From the NCBI GenBank assembly GCA_905250885.1, contig CAJNOQ010001326.1:1-33012 (forward strand): DNA of 33,012 nucleotides, given 5' to 3'. Shown piece by piece: positions 1-9,711 of the stretch. The notes below the pieces were generated by a model. It was not told the DNA's origin. It searched no databases and saw only the letters and a program-made list of their open reading frames with translations. Numbering within the stretch: the stretch's first letter is position 1; each line of letters starts with the position of its first letter. Source of the DNA: Didymodactylos carnosus (taxonomy: Eukaryota > Rotifera > Eurotatoria > Philodinida > Philodinidae). Position numbers and translations under genes: made by a program.

Positions 1-169
1 GTGATTCATATATGCCTTGATCTATCGATCAGAGACTGTTAAGAATGCACTCAGTGAACTCCGCAGAGGCTATTTAAACTGAAATAGTCGATATATGAGG
101 GGGGTGTAATAAGTGTATTTGTCCCCTGTTTCTCTCTCTGCTCTGCACACTGTTAAAAATTTTTACGAC

Positions 170-393
170 AAATAATGTTCGGATGTGTGAAAATAGGTCA
201 AAAACGTTATATAACGAACAAAAACTCATTACAAAAGAACATTTTATAAAGCAAAAATGTGTAGCAGCAATACACTATAAAGCATTATATACTGCATTAA
301 TGTTACACATTTTCACTTGATCAAACGTTTAATTTTTGTTTTTGTTCGTTATCTAACGTTTTTGACCTATTTTCACACACTCGAACGTTATTT
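170..393. repeat. Palindromic MITE-like element, 224 bp
   Basis: The left arm (170-225) starts aaataatgttcgg and the right arm (338-393) is its near-perfect reverse complement, ending ccgaacgttattt-like. The arms are about 56 bp with a few mismatches. The spacer contains a second, shorter inverted pair (aaaatgtgta near 255 and tacacatttt near 304), so the whole segment could fold into one long hairpin. No protein is encoded. No clear target-site duplication could be assigned, so the transposon family is open. Confidence 0.7.
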
Positions 394-1185
394 ATAGTTT
401 ATACTCAGAAACTCTCGAGCTACTAGAACTACTTGAGGATCATCCGGCAACTACAGATCAATTCTCAACCGGTAGATTCAACTCACTATTCTATGTTCCG
501 AAGTTAAGAACAAGAAACTTTTACTTTAACTTTTTTCCTAGAGAAGGAGTAAGCACAATGCACTTTAGATTCATTATTTAAAAACAACAATTTTGACCCA
601 TACCCGACCAAACCTATCGACTCTTAAAGATCTTTTGGCCCAGTCCACTCCCAGAAAAGTTTCGACTCGGTTAGTCTTCGTCTGCCCCGGTTTGACCAGT
701 TTTTCGTATCTTTTCTTCCACTTCCCACTCGCACGACTTTTTTAAGGGATGATTCTGTATCTAAAGATATGTTACTAGATATTAATACTTGCCTATGAGC
801 AGTGAGCAAAACTGAACTTGTTCACACGGAGTCATAGAATATTTCGAAAACACTATTATGGTTAAAAAATGCATTTTTTGAATACTAACAGATAGCTAAC
901 TTAAAGAAGCTCAACATTTCTCATTTTCTCTATCTGTTTTTTGTTCATTTTCTCTGCAGTTGCATCAAACCCTTTCATTTTGCACCTATCATGCTTTTAC
1001 GTAATTTCTGTCGCTGTGCCTACAATCCCTTAAAGTAAACAGTCTTTATAGTATAATAATATATGATTGATGTGTATGTAATTATGCTTTGATTCTTTGA
1101 AAATTTTTAATGAAAAAAATTTTTAAATAGTAGGGAAAAGGCTAATCATGATGCTGATGTAAGTTTGCGAAAAATATTATAATAA
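394..1185. other. Non-coding, nothing recognised
   Basis: This A+T-rich sequence lies between the palindromic element and the 3' end of the minus-strand coiled-coil gene. The longest open frame (624-809, minus) is 61 codons with no recognisable feature. No AATAAA was seen for the neighbouring gene; a TATAAA variant on the minus strand near 1045 is the only candidate. Confidence 0.5.
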
Positions 1186-2532
1186 CTAAGATAACCGGGA
1201 AATTTCGAATTGAATTTTCTTTTCTTCCTCTGTTTCGAGGAATAATTGACCAAGAATCATTCTTTCTGTATTCGTCGTAATCAATTTCTGGAGTTGGAAC
1301 ATATTACGAAGGCGATTTTGAACCAATGTGTTGTTGTGGAAAGATCGTATCATTGCATTCCATCCATAATCAACTTCCTCTTGCTCTGCCAATGTTTCAT
1401 TCGTACAAACAGTCTTTTCTTCTCCCATTGTTTTTACTACTGGTATAGTTGAAGGAATAACCGTCAGTTTGTCAATGCGTATTCTTGCCTTGGTAATTGT
1501 TTCAGAAGATATTCTCCCATCTGGAAATTGTGACATTGCATTACATTTTAACATTTCATCGTAGATTCTGTTTAATGGATCAATAAAAACATCAAATTCG
1601 ACAAACTTTTTCAATATAGTAACGAAGTCATTCGATGTAGAATTAATATTTTCAAGATGATTCACAGTCAATTTTAATTGATTAATTATTTTCGTTACAT
1701 GGATTTGTTTATCTGGCAAGATAATTAAATTTAATTTCAATGAATTTAAGCGTTGCTTTTTAATAGATAACAGCTCATTATATAATGATTGTATAACTCG
1801 AAGGTTCGTTAATCGTTGATTATAGGGACTAGCTCGCTGGTGTACAAGTGCTAACTTTTTACGGGCTTCGGATTGTCTATTTCTAAAAATATCAACTATT
1901 TTAGAATTAAATACATTACACAATAGTTTAATAGCACCATTGTCAGCAGCATTTTGAATTGGTTCAACAATATTCTCTTTCAACCAAGTACCAACAGAAC
2001 GTTTTAGATTGCAATGTCTTGCTGCAGCAACTTTGCTCTGAGCTTTTCTCACTTTATTTGTTGTTAAATTAAGGTAATGCTCCTTCTGTCGAACATCTTC
2101 CTGAAATGGTGCTAATAATATTTCAACCAACCGAATATCATCATTTATACGTTGGATATTTGTTTCAACTTGGTTTATTTGATTTTGTTTTTCACTGACA
2201 GCTGATACTTCTTTGGCATGCCAATCCTCAATATCTTTATTTATACGTTGACTAGTTGAGAGTGCTTTATCAAGATAATAGTGTACATTTTTCGCTGCAC
2301 ATTGGCTATTTTTCGCCAGTAGACTAATGGCTGCTTCATCGGTTTCAAATTCAGATCTACTACCATTCATCAAAGGATTCAAAATTTGTTTCTGTATTAT
2401 GGTGTAGGCCCGTTTATATGGTGGTACAACTGCTGATGACATTCGTTTCATATACCACTTATTTGTTAAATCTTGAGAATTTATAAGATTTGACGAAAGC
2501 AAATAAAATAAAATTATACGAAAAGCTTCCAT
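1186..2532 (-). CDS. Secreted coiled-coil protein, function unknown
   Basis: This is a single uninterrupted frame of 448 codons starting with ATG at 2530-2532 and ending with TAG at 1186-1188. The first ~19 residues (MEAFRIILFYLLSSNLINS) form a typical signal peptide, so the product is probably secreted. The rest is rich in Lys, Asn, Ile and Gln. It shows two long heptad-like helical stretches at about residues 100-175 (EKQNQINQVETNIQRI...) and 215-305, separated by a segment with CNLKR and CNVFNS. Five or six scattered cysteines (CAAKN, CNLKR, CNVFN, CNAMS, VCTNE) could form disulfides. No transmembrane helix follows the signal. There are no introns, unlike the large gene downstream. I do not recognise the family and assign no activity. 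The signal peptide, length and clean frame argue for a real gene. Confidence 0.75.
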   Translation of the reverse strand: MEAFRIILFYLLSSNLINSQDLTNKWYMKRMSSAVVPPYKRAYTIIQKQILNPLMNGSRSEFETDEAAISLLAKNSQCAAKNVHYYLDKALSTSQRINKDIEDWHAKEVSAVSEKQNQINQVETNIQRINDDIRLVEILLAPFQEDVRQKEHYLNLTTNKVRKAQSKVAAARHCNLKRSVGTWLKENIVEPIQNAADNGAIKLLCNVFNSKIVDIFRNRQSEARKKLALVHQRASPYNQRLTNLRVIQSLYNELLSIKKQRLNSLKLNLIILPDKQIHVTKIINQLKLTVNHLENINSTSNDFVTILKKFVEFDVFIDPLNRIYDEMLKCNAMSQFPDGRISSETITKARIRIDKLTVIPSTIPVVKTMGEEKTVCTNETLAEQEEVDYGWNAMIRSFHNNTLVQNRLRNMFQLQKLITTNTERMILGQLFLETEEEKKIQFEISRLS

Positions 2533-4027
2533 CCTTTTTTGTTTAATAGTATTTTGTATAGAGTGTGCTAAGATATCTTTCCTTGTATTATATACGATTA
2601 GCTCAACTGGTCTTTTCCCTTCTCAGTTTTCATGGGCCTAATCCCACTTCTCTATTCTTATCTGATACACGTCATCTTTCAGATTACTTTGTTTGTGAGA
2701 TATTCCCATTGGGTTATTCCGTTTCTTGTGTATTGTACATTTTTATTGTTGTACATTTCTAATTGGATGTTTACTGAATAGTACGATTTACAAAAATTGT
2801 AGCACTGGGTATTTTCCATTTGTTTTTCCTCTTTGAGACTATCGTGAGTCAGATTGACGTAAGCAGAGAATAATTATCTTGTTACTTAGCCTGACGGGCG
2901 GATAATTCTCCAACAAAGTATCTGAATGATCGTGTGTGACAGATAAAAATATAGAACACGGATTATCCCCAACAAAAATGGAAAAAAGGAAAAACAATTG
3001 ACTCGATTTTATATAATACGAGGAAATATACCTCAGCAGACTCTGTGCAAATTACAAGTAAATAAAAACTAATGGAGGCTTTCGTATGATGAAAGCTCTT
3101 GTGAAAGTTGTTGATATCGGCTTTTTTGCATTCAACATAAACGGCGGATAAAGAATTTGATTGAACTGATCTTTATGACTTAAAGACCACAATTAGTTAC
3201 AGTCCCAAGTGCATAAAAAATGTCAAGAGTAGCTATTACTATTATTAGTTTGATGGCTAACAAAACGATGAAAAGATAAACAGCAGAGTGAATCTCGTTT
3301 GAAGCAAATGCTGTAATGTATTGTGTATCCAATTGTCAGTTTTCGATCATAAAACTTCCAGCGTGCTATTACTCTGACTTGCTCTTGGTGAGATATTTTC
3401 AATATTTTCGCGGTGTTTAATTTATTTCAGTTATCGGCCCAAATAACTCTAATTATATTAAGGTGTCCTTTCTTTTTTTGATAGAAAGCTAAGATCAACA
3501 GAGTATTGATTTTAATACATCTCTATTATGTTAATTGAAGGTTGTTCGAAAAAGCTTTCTTGTTGACTTTAAGATGTACCTGGACTCATATTTGACCTAT
3601 AAAGGATTGAGCCAATGATATGTAGGGTTTGTTTAATCAGAATATTGTAGAATTTTTAAAGAGCTATTTTTCTATATTAAGCTTTAACATAACTTTGTAT
3701 TAGATTTTGAACAAAATCGTTTTTGTTAAGCATCGATATGCTTCATATAACTCCTCAGAAAAGTTAATTTGAAAAGTCTCGATAAGGTTATAATGGTACA
3801 TACGCATTTCAAAATGTGTAAAATCGTTTTCTCTACAAAATGTGATCAAAACTAAGTCGGAAAAGCAGTGGGCCAAAATCAATGAAAAGCGGGTCGCCTC
3901 CTTTAAATAACACGTTTCATATATGACGATACATGAACTGTGCTCAAATGAGCTTAGCTTTTCCATTTAGCTTTGCTAGCGAGCAACTGAATTGAAAGAT
4001 TTGTCTACCATGGCCCGAAGAGAAAAC
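2533..4027. other. Intergenic, no gene recognised
   Basis: The sequence is A+T-rich with no convincing coding frame. An open frame at 3700-3966 (minus, 88 codons) and one at 3944-4129 (minus) lack family features, and the second runs into the fold-back element, so neither is called. The promoter of the coiled-coil gene should lie just above 2533, but no clear TATA box is visible there. Confidence 0.5.
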
Positions 4028-4476
4028 CACCTTAGGAGTCATTGCACGAGAAAGACGACTGTTTCTCACAGAAGCGCGCTCAATGACCATTTCAGATTTT
4101 TTTCTAAGTAGCCTCATCTTGTAGAGCACGTTCGAAAACCTATAAATTCAAATTTGTAGGCTTGCCGAACTTTTCGTACTGTAGATACGAAAGTTTTTCG
4201 CCTGAAGTAAAGTTCTGCCTACCCTGAAAAAATCAGAGTTTCACCTCTTCTCGTTCACGAGAAAAACGAAATGTACGATTTTCACGCGTATAACTTCTCG
4301 AACTTTACTCCAGGCGAAAAACTTTCGTATCTACAGTACGAAAAGTTCGGCAAGCCTACAAATTTGAATTTATAGGTTTTCGAACATGCTCTACAAGATG
4401 AGACTACTTAGAAAAAAAATCTGAAATGGCCATTGAGCTTGGCTTGTCGTGGCTTATGTGCAATGGCTCTTAGGTG
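4028..4476. mobile_element. Fold-back / long-TIR MITE, 449 bp
   Basis: The left arm 4078-4215 and right arm 4300-4438 are inverted copies of about 138 bp that match almost throughout, for example tagatacgaaagtttttcgcc against ggcgaaaaactttcgtatcta. The complementarity resumes at the outer ends after a diverged stretch: caccttaggagtcattgcac at 4028 against the reverse complement of gtgcaatggctcttaggtg ending 4476. The 84-bp centre has a smaller stem (tctcgt...acgaga). There is no coding capacity. A 3-bp AAC on both sides could be a target duplication, but that is weak. This is a non-autonomous hairpin element of unassigned family. Confidence 0.8.
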
Positions 4477-4680
4477 AACAAACTTATTTCAAAACTTGAT
4501 TATTAATATTTAATTTCCATAAGTGAATATTCTATTCGATATAAAAAAGTGCTTTGTTTTTGTTAAACAATCATACTGTGCACCACTCAACACAAACTAG
4601 GCAGTATCCTTTTCGGAAAAATAGTCTATGTTAAAGTCTGAGTCGATTACTTACTGCAAGTGTTATCGAATGTAAAGTAA
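4477..4680. other. Spacer between two repeat elements
   Basis: This short A+T-rich interval separates the fold-back element from the minisatellite-bearing element. No feature is recognised. Confidence 0.4.
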
Positions 4681-5570
4681 TTCGCCCGTGTGAAAGATGC
4701 TCCTGAGAGAAATGCCCGCAAGGGAAAGATGTCCGTCCGACACTTGAGCGCATGCGAAAGTTGCCCGTCTTATAGTTGTAATCACCTTCAACGACCTATA
4801 TTGAAATGACTGTTCTACATAATCCAAATAACCTCCTCCCTATTCATCATGTGATTGTGCCGTGCAAGTAAAAGTAAAGCACGTCTAACAATACTCATCC
4901 AATTCTGTTAGTCGAACATCTGACCATCAGACTCCGTCTACATGCCATTGTGCCATAAAAGGAAGTATGAAATATGTCCAACAATACTCATCCAAGTCTG
5001 TCACTCGAGCATCTGACCATAAGGGTTAGTCACTGCTCACCATGGGGTTGTGGCAAAAAAGGAAGAGTGAAGCATGTCAAATCATAATTCTCCAAGTCTG
5101 TTAGTGGAGCACCTGGCCATCAGACTCAGACACACACATAACACAATCACTTCTCATCAAGAGATTGTGTCATAAAAGGAAGAGTGAAATATGTCGATTC
5201 ATAATCATCCAACTCTGTTAGTCGGGCACCTGACCATCAGACTCGATCACTTCTCAAAATGTAATTGTGCCGCAAAAGGAAGAGCGAAACATGTCCAATA
5301 ATTATCCGCCAAGTCTGTTAGTCGAGCATCTGACCATCAGACTCAGACATACACATAACACAATCACTTCTTATCATGTTGTTCAGTGAAATTTTTAATA
5401 CACACTAATTTGTCTAATTTTCGTCTTTATAGTCTTTCATTTCTTTTCTTCTCATGCGGTTTATCTGAACTATGGCTCCACTCCTTTTCTTCAGTTACCA
5501 CCAAAGCCGATAGGTAACTCTTAAACGCGGGCAACTTTCGCATGCGGGTAAATCGCATTCAGGAGAAGTT
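4681..5570. mobile_element. Possible element: inverted ends around a minisatellite
   Basis: The left flank 4681-4770 contains three related short motifs built on G-CCCG...GAAAG-TG (near 4684, 4711 and 4748). The right flank 5525-5570 carries the inverse: cgggcaactttcgcatgcg at 5527 is the reverse complement of cgcatgcgaaagttgcccg at 4749, and aggag near 5560 inverts ctcct near 4697. Between them lies a tandem repeat described separately. Inverted, internally repeated ends around a tandem array suggest a non-autonomous DNA transposon. No target duplication was established. Confidence 0.5.
4845..5395. repeat. Minisatellite, five units of 93-117 bp
   Basis: Five imperfect copies are anchored by tctgttagtcgagcatctga at 4904, 4997, 5097, 5214 and 5314, giving spacings of 93, 100, 117 and 100 bp. 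Each unit ends in a stretch resembling gattgtgccataaaaggaag followed by tgaaatatgtcca. Units 3 and 5 also share an added cagacacacacataacacaatc block. Divergence between units suggests an old array. No open frame runs through it. Confidence 0.85.
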
Positions 5571-6001
5571 CAAAAGTTTTTTGAAAAAATGTTTCTACAA
5601 GAGAATTGGAAGCTCTTTCGAACGGTTGACGCAGATTTTTTTTTTATAGCTAAAGTATATCCGAGAAACATGTAAGAAATTATTTATAGTTTGGTAACTT
5701 GTAACTTTCGGAGGCTTTTGCTTCGTTCGTATAGTCCGTCATTTTTTAATGCTGAAAAATTTATTTATACCTAGTTTTGTAGAGAATTAAATGACGAATC
5801 TTTAAAGAAAAGTTTGGTCCGATTAGATGCAAACTGACCGAGATACAGCGGGTGCAAAAAAGTCCTGTTCTTCCTGTCACATCCGTTATGTTTAAAGAAG
5901 AATGAACAAATGAAAAAATATATGATTGATAGCAACTAATTTATTGTCCTGATGCTCTGGTTATGCAAAAAATATGAGTCGCTATGGCTCATACTAAATT
6001 C

Positions 6002-6142
6002 TTATCCAACATGTATAATATGGTCTGGTTCCAATTTATGATTAATTTCTTTAACAGTTAATTGCTCAAGAAATAATTCTACCAAATAGACATTATTATA
6101 ACAACAAGCATGTGCAAATTGTTTAACGGTTGTTTCTACCAT
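6002..6142 (-). pseudogene. Possible ankyrin-repeat fragment, 46 codons
   Basis: An ATG at 6140-6142 opens 46 codons to a TAA at 6002-6004. The peptide contains FAHACCYNNVYLVELFLEQ, which resembles the helix pair of an ankyrin repeat (the usual pattern is LHxAcxxgnxelVxlLLe). An in-frame stop lies four codons upstream of the ATG and nothing ankyrin-like follows the stop, so this is at most a relic or one exon. Chance resemblance is quite possible in A+T-rich sequence. Confidence 0.2.
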
Positions 6143-7496
6143 CTTTTGTTTTTAATTTTGCAACATGCATTTGTTTTACTTCTAGTTAGTGAAATGAATT
6201 TAAAAAAACAGTGTCTGTAAGAATAGAAACGAAAAAAAGGACAGAAGAATTTATGAATTGCATTCGACTGACTCATGAAGTATACAAAGAAGTTACCTGT
6301 TAGAATTATTTCATCTGACTTCCTATATTTACCCATATAAAAAATTTATTGCTTATCATTTGAAAGCACTGAAAGAAAAAGAAACACTTAGCTGTTTTAA
6401 AAAAGTTAATAACTGGTGGCGCAGATAAGACGAATCACTTTTGTTTCAGTGTTTCGACCCTGATTCAAGTTTGTTGTTGGTCCAAAATGCATACAGTTTT
6501 CTGTTCTACGAAATCGCCCTGTATATTTATCCACTGTGCTTTTCCTATATCAGAGATTCGTGCAAGTCCAAAATTTTCAAAACGCACAACTCGACGAAAT
6601 TTTTCTAGATCTACCACTGCTTTATAAGTACGTTAAATTAATTTCTACATTTAAGAAAACGAACTTAATTTTTACAAGTGCAATGTCCCTAAACTGTTTA
6701 ATATGGAATATAAATCATTTTTTAAATAGTAAAATTTCTATTAAAGTATCTACAAAGCCGTTTCCGACTTCCAGTAGGACAGAAACTAGTACTGAAAAAA
6801 TCTTAAGTCATTCCGTTATTAAGAGAGGATCCGTGAGAGAATCGAGCATATCATAAGAGGGGTGTCACATGAAAAATTTTAGATTTCAATCTAACTACGC
6901 CCATTCGATAGCTCATGTTGAGAAACCTCTATAGCCAGATTTTTAGGCCAAACAAAACATTTTTCACCGAGACATCTGATTTCCAAAAAAGGACTATTTT
7001 CAATTTTTCTTAGTTTTCTAAAAACATCGAGCAAGTGGCATTTCGCTTCTTTCTCTGTCATTTTGCGATCAAGTTTTTTGAGCAACGTCTCATTTGAAAG
7101 AGAAAAGAAAACTGAAGAAGATGAGGTACTTTTAACGTCTCGCACATTACATATAGGAATCCAAAAAGTTCAAAAACTCCGAAAAGTCCAAAACAGAAAA
7201 ACTCATTTTTGGGCTTTTTTGAAAGAATTACATTGTTGATATATTTCCGGCACAAATTTTATAAGTCTGCCTTGTAGAGAAAAAAATTCTCTACAAGTTG
7301 CACTACAGTCTGTTTTTTTAAAAGATCTGGAAAGTGCTGAAAAATATAAAATACTGTGGGTGACTACGAAAGGCCAAAAATGAAAAATTCAATCAATCAT
7401 TTTTCCTGCTTGTCATTCATAGATAAAGATGAGACTAAGGTAGGAAAGGTTCAGAGCCCCATGATTTGAGGTTTCGGAGTTGGTTCTAATTCGCTT

Positions 7497-7502
7497 TTTA
7501 TT
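7497..7502 (-). terminator. Poly(A) signal AATAAA (minus strand)
   Basis: TTTATT on the plus strand reads AATAAA on the minus strand, about 20 bp past the TAG (7523-7525) that ends the last frame of the transposase-like gene. Position and orientation fit a cleavage signal for that transcript. Confidence 0.5.
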
Positions 7503-7522
7503 GATGAAAATCAGAAGATTTT

Positions 7523-8758
7523 CTAGGTATGTGATGAGTGTCTCTTTGCTGGTATTTGCCGCAATGAAGTTGGTCGTTTCGGGGATATTGCGCGTTCGAG
7601 TTGATCGATATTGTGGACCTTATGCTGAAGTTGTCGTCGTTGAACTACTTCGTCAATGCCTTGCTCTTCTTTGAATGCTTCGACGTCTTTCCCCTCGCAG
7701 TCTTTGACCTTCAGCTTCTTTTGCCGATTGGATTTGAGCCGGGAGAAATAACTGCGAATTTGACTGACTTTCAACAGTTCATCATTGGCAAAGACAAAGA
7801 CGCCCTTGTCTTTGAGACACTCCATTTCGGCAACCACTACTTCAGGTTTCCATCGTATGTTATTCTTTATACCATCATCGAATTTATTTGTCAAGTATTC
7901 AATTTGTTTCGAAGTAAGCCATGTGACTGTTCGGATTTTTGGTAGTGCCCAACCATCGGTCAAGTTGGGTCTAATTGAGTCTCGGTTGGCAGTACCGGTG
8001 GTATTTTGAAGGGCAACGGAGACGAGTTCTCTTTCACCAATTCTCTCGGGTTTTGAAGCGTAAACTTGCACCCCGCTGTCCCGTAATGAAGTACGTTCTG
8101 GAAGACGCTGATGTTTCCCGGTAGCGAGATGCTTCACGAGATTTCCTGGATTCAAAAACTTCTTTACACATCCTTCCTCATAACAGTCGAAGAGACGACT
8201 GACGTAGGTGTCTGTGCGGATGTTAGTAGATTGTTTTGACAAATCGCGTTGTTTGCTTTTGGATCGTGGTGTTACGAACAGAACGGTTTTGTCATTTGGT
8301 TTATCACTGCATATAATAGTGCTAATATTTTCCGGTCGCTTTATTGTCGAAAATAGAATAAGTTTACCATCTCCGACTTTCCATGAGCGATGCACACGAA
8401 TGCCGTCTGGTACGAATGAGAAATTGTTAAAGAGACTAATTTTGACAAGCTGGAAGGGAGGACCGCTGGTCACTTTCTCCAATCGAGTCTCGTACGCGTA
8501 AACTCCTTGGACGCCTTCATTGGTGTAAATTGCTTCAACAAATTCAACGGCGTTGGTCACATTGTGCTTTTCGTCGAGGAAGCGACGCACATGCGATTTG
8601 ATCACGGCCGCGTATCGATCACAAGGACCTTTACCTCCTTGAGGATCACAAAAGTCGATGCGACAGATATCGATTTTGGTTTCTTCAGAGATTTGAGGTA
8701 GCGAGAGAATCGTTTGTGCCGAGTGATAGCAGGCGGCGTTGTCGGAACGGACATAAGC
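7523..8758 (-). CDS. C-terminal part with C2H2 zinc finger
   Basis: The reading frame is open from just after the A-run at 8760 through to TAG 7523-7525. The ATG at 8603-8605 is internal and not a real start. Residues after DPQGGKGPCDRYAA continue into IKSHVRRFLDEKHNVTNA. A single C2H2 finger follows: C-x4-C-x12-H-x4-H in DCYEEGCVKKF...HLATGKH. Further on come GWALPKI, then a region (QIEYLTNKFDDGIKNN... to ELLKVSQIRSYFSRL) that I recall as the conserved C-terminal block of this multi-copy family. The basic tail (KSNRQKKLKVK) would suit DNA binding. Confidence 0.65.
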   Translation of the reverse strand, partial: AYVRSDNAACYHSAQTILSLPQISEETKIDICRIDFCDPQGGKGPCDRYAAVIKSHVRRFLDEKHNVTNAVEFVEAIYTNEGVQGVYAYETRLEKVTSGPPFQLVKISLFNNFSFVPDGIRVHRSWKVGDGKLILFSTIKRPENISTIICSDKPNDKTVLFVTPRSKSKQRDLSKQSTNIRTDTYVSRLFDCYEEGCVKKFLNPGNLVKHLATGKHQRLPERTSLRDSGVQVYASKPERIGERELVSVALQNTTGTANRDSIRPNLTDGWALPKIRTVTWLTSKQIEYLTNKFDDGIKNNIRWKPEVVVAEMECLKDKGVFVFANDELLKVSQIRSYFSRLKSNRQKKLKVKDCEGKDVEAFKEEQGIDEVVQRRQLQHKVHNIDQLERAISPKRPTSLRQIPAKRHSSHT

Positions 8759-9711
8759 ATTTTTATGCTACTGTCAACGCGTTTAGTGCGAGTAAGAACA
8801 TCACGTAATATGGCTACGACAGCTTCGCTGTCCTGCACGCAGTGCCCGAATACATGAACGATAGCAAGGTAACTATATGCATGTTCATCTTCGGTCGACG
8901 CATCCTCATCGATAATCTCGTCAAGGTTCGGAATTGTTTGTTCACACTTACGCCAACTGAGACCGCGTTTTCCAAAGAAATCTGACTGACCTTCTCGATA
9001 TTTTTCTGGTAACCACTTCATGGCCCAGTCCATGTAAATGTACACAGAGTTGTTCGTTAATGTCTCAAGTATTTCTTGTCGACAGAGATCTTGGTTTATC
9101 GCACGAAGTAAGTGACATTTCCAGGCGTTGATCGCCTTTTGGTATAACTTGAACTTGACGAGTAGCCTAGTGGATACTTGCTTGTCGTTTGTATAACTTT
9201 CGATAGCGTGTTCAATTTCTTCAAAGGTGACCCGAAGATTGAGACACTCGTCACATATGTTGTTGTGCTCATGGAAGCACACCTGTCGAAAGTCTTTGTC
9301 AGACTTGTCTGACAGCGCAAATGTAGCACAATGATCGCCTATAGTAAACGATTTGTTGATGTGCACTTTGTAGTCAGATTTTAAGTACTACCGGCCTCGC
9401 TTCAGATTCTGGATAAAACGGCGATGTTCCATCGTGTCAAGCTGAAGGTTCTCGATCAATTTTTCAATTGAGTCGAATGCTTCACCTGCATCAGCGGCGA
9501 AATACTTAATGCCTTGCAGAGATTTGCGTGTCGACGCTTTACATACGTCCAGTAACGAGTATAGACTGCTTTGTCCTAATGGACAGAGCTCGGCTTCGTG
9601 TTTCCAAGCGGCTGTGAAGCGACCAGGAGTACGGCCGGGTAAAAAGGATTGTATTAATTTGAAGCCGATTTGCGGTGCAACGATCGATAGAATTTCGCGA
9701 GCGTCGTCCAC
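8602..9711 (-). CDS. Core of the transposase-like gene (RNase H-like?)
   Basis: Frames 9388-9711 and 8602-9366 are in the same register, separated only by the TAG at 9388-9390; YLKSDYKVHI continues directly after it. The core shows VYIYMDWAMKWLPEKYRE followed by SDFFGKRGLSW, then SYLAIVHVFGHCVQDSEA. After the frame change at 8760 the reading continues as AYVRSDNAACYHSA and DFCDPQGGKGPCDRYAA. Regularly spaced Asp residues on predicted strand ends (DWAMKW, RSDNA) look like an RNase H-fold catalytic triad, but I cannot name the third acidic residue with confidence. The 8602-9366 frame shown after 8760 (ending KVLVIDTRP) is the wrong frame and should not be read as protein. Confidence 0.6.

Larger units (their letters stand above)
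5571..7522. other. Intergenic, A+T-rich
   Basis: No complete gene is supported. Open frames at 6136-6336 (minus), 6536-6856 (plus, GTG start, 106 codons) and 6891-7255 (minus) have composition typical of random A+T-rich DNA. A short possible ankyrin-like fragment at 6002-6142 (minus) is listed separately. The 3' end of the minus-strand transposase-like gene enters at 7523. Confidence 0.4.

Noticed and set aside
4845-5395. CRISPR-like array
   Set aside because: Units are ~100 bp, diverged along their whole length, with no short identical repeat and unique spacer alternation; the window is eukaryotic.
6536-6856. 106-codon plus-strand frame
   Set aside because: It starts with GTG and shows no domain, signal peptide or splice support; composition fits chance in A+T-rich DNA.
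8755-8770. Programmed ribosomal frameshift in the transposase-like gene
   Set aside because: Two A-runs shift in opposite directions, and a further frame change and an in-frame stop exist, so decay or read error is simpler than three recoding events; not excluded.
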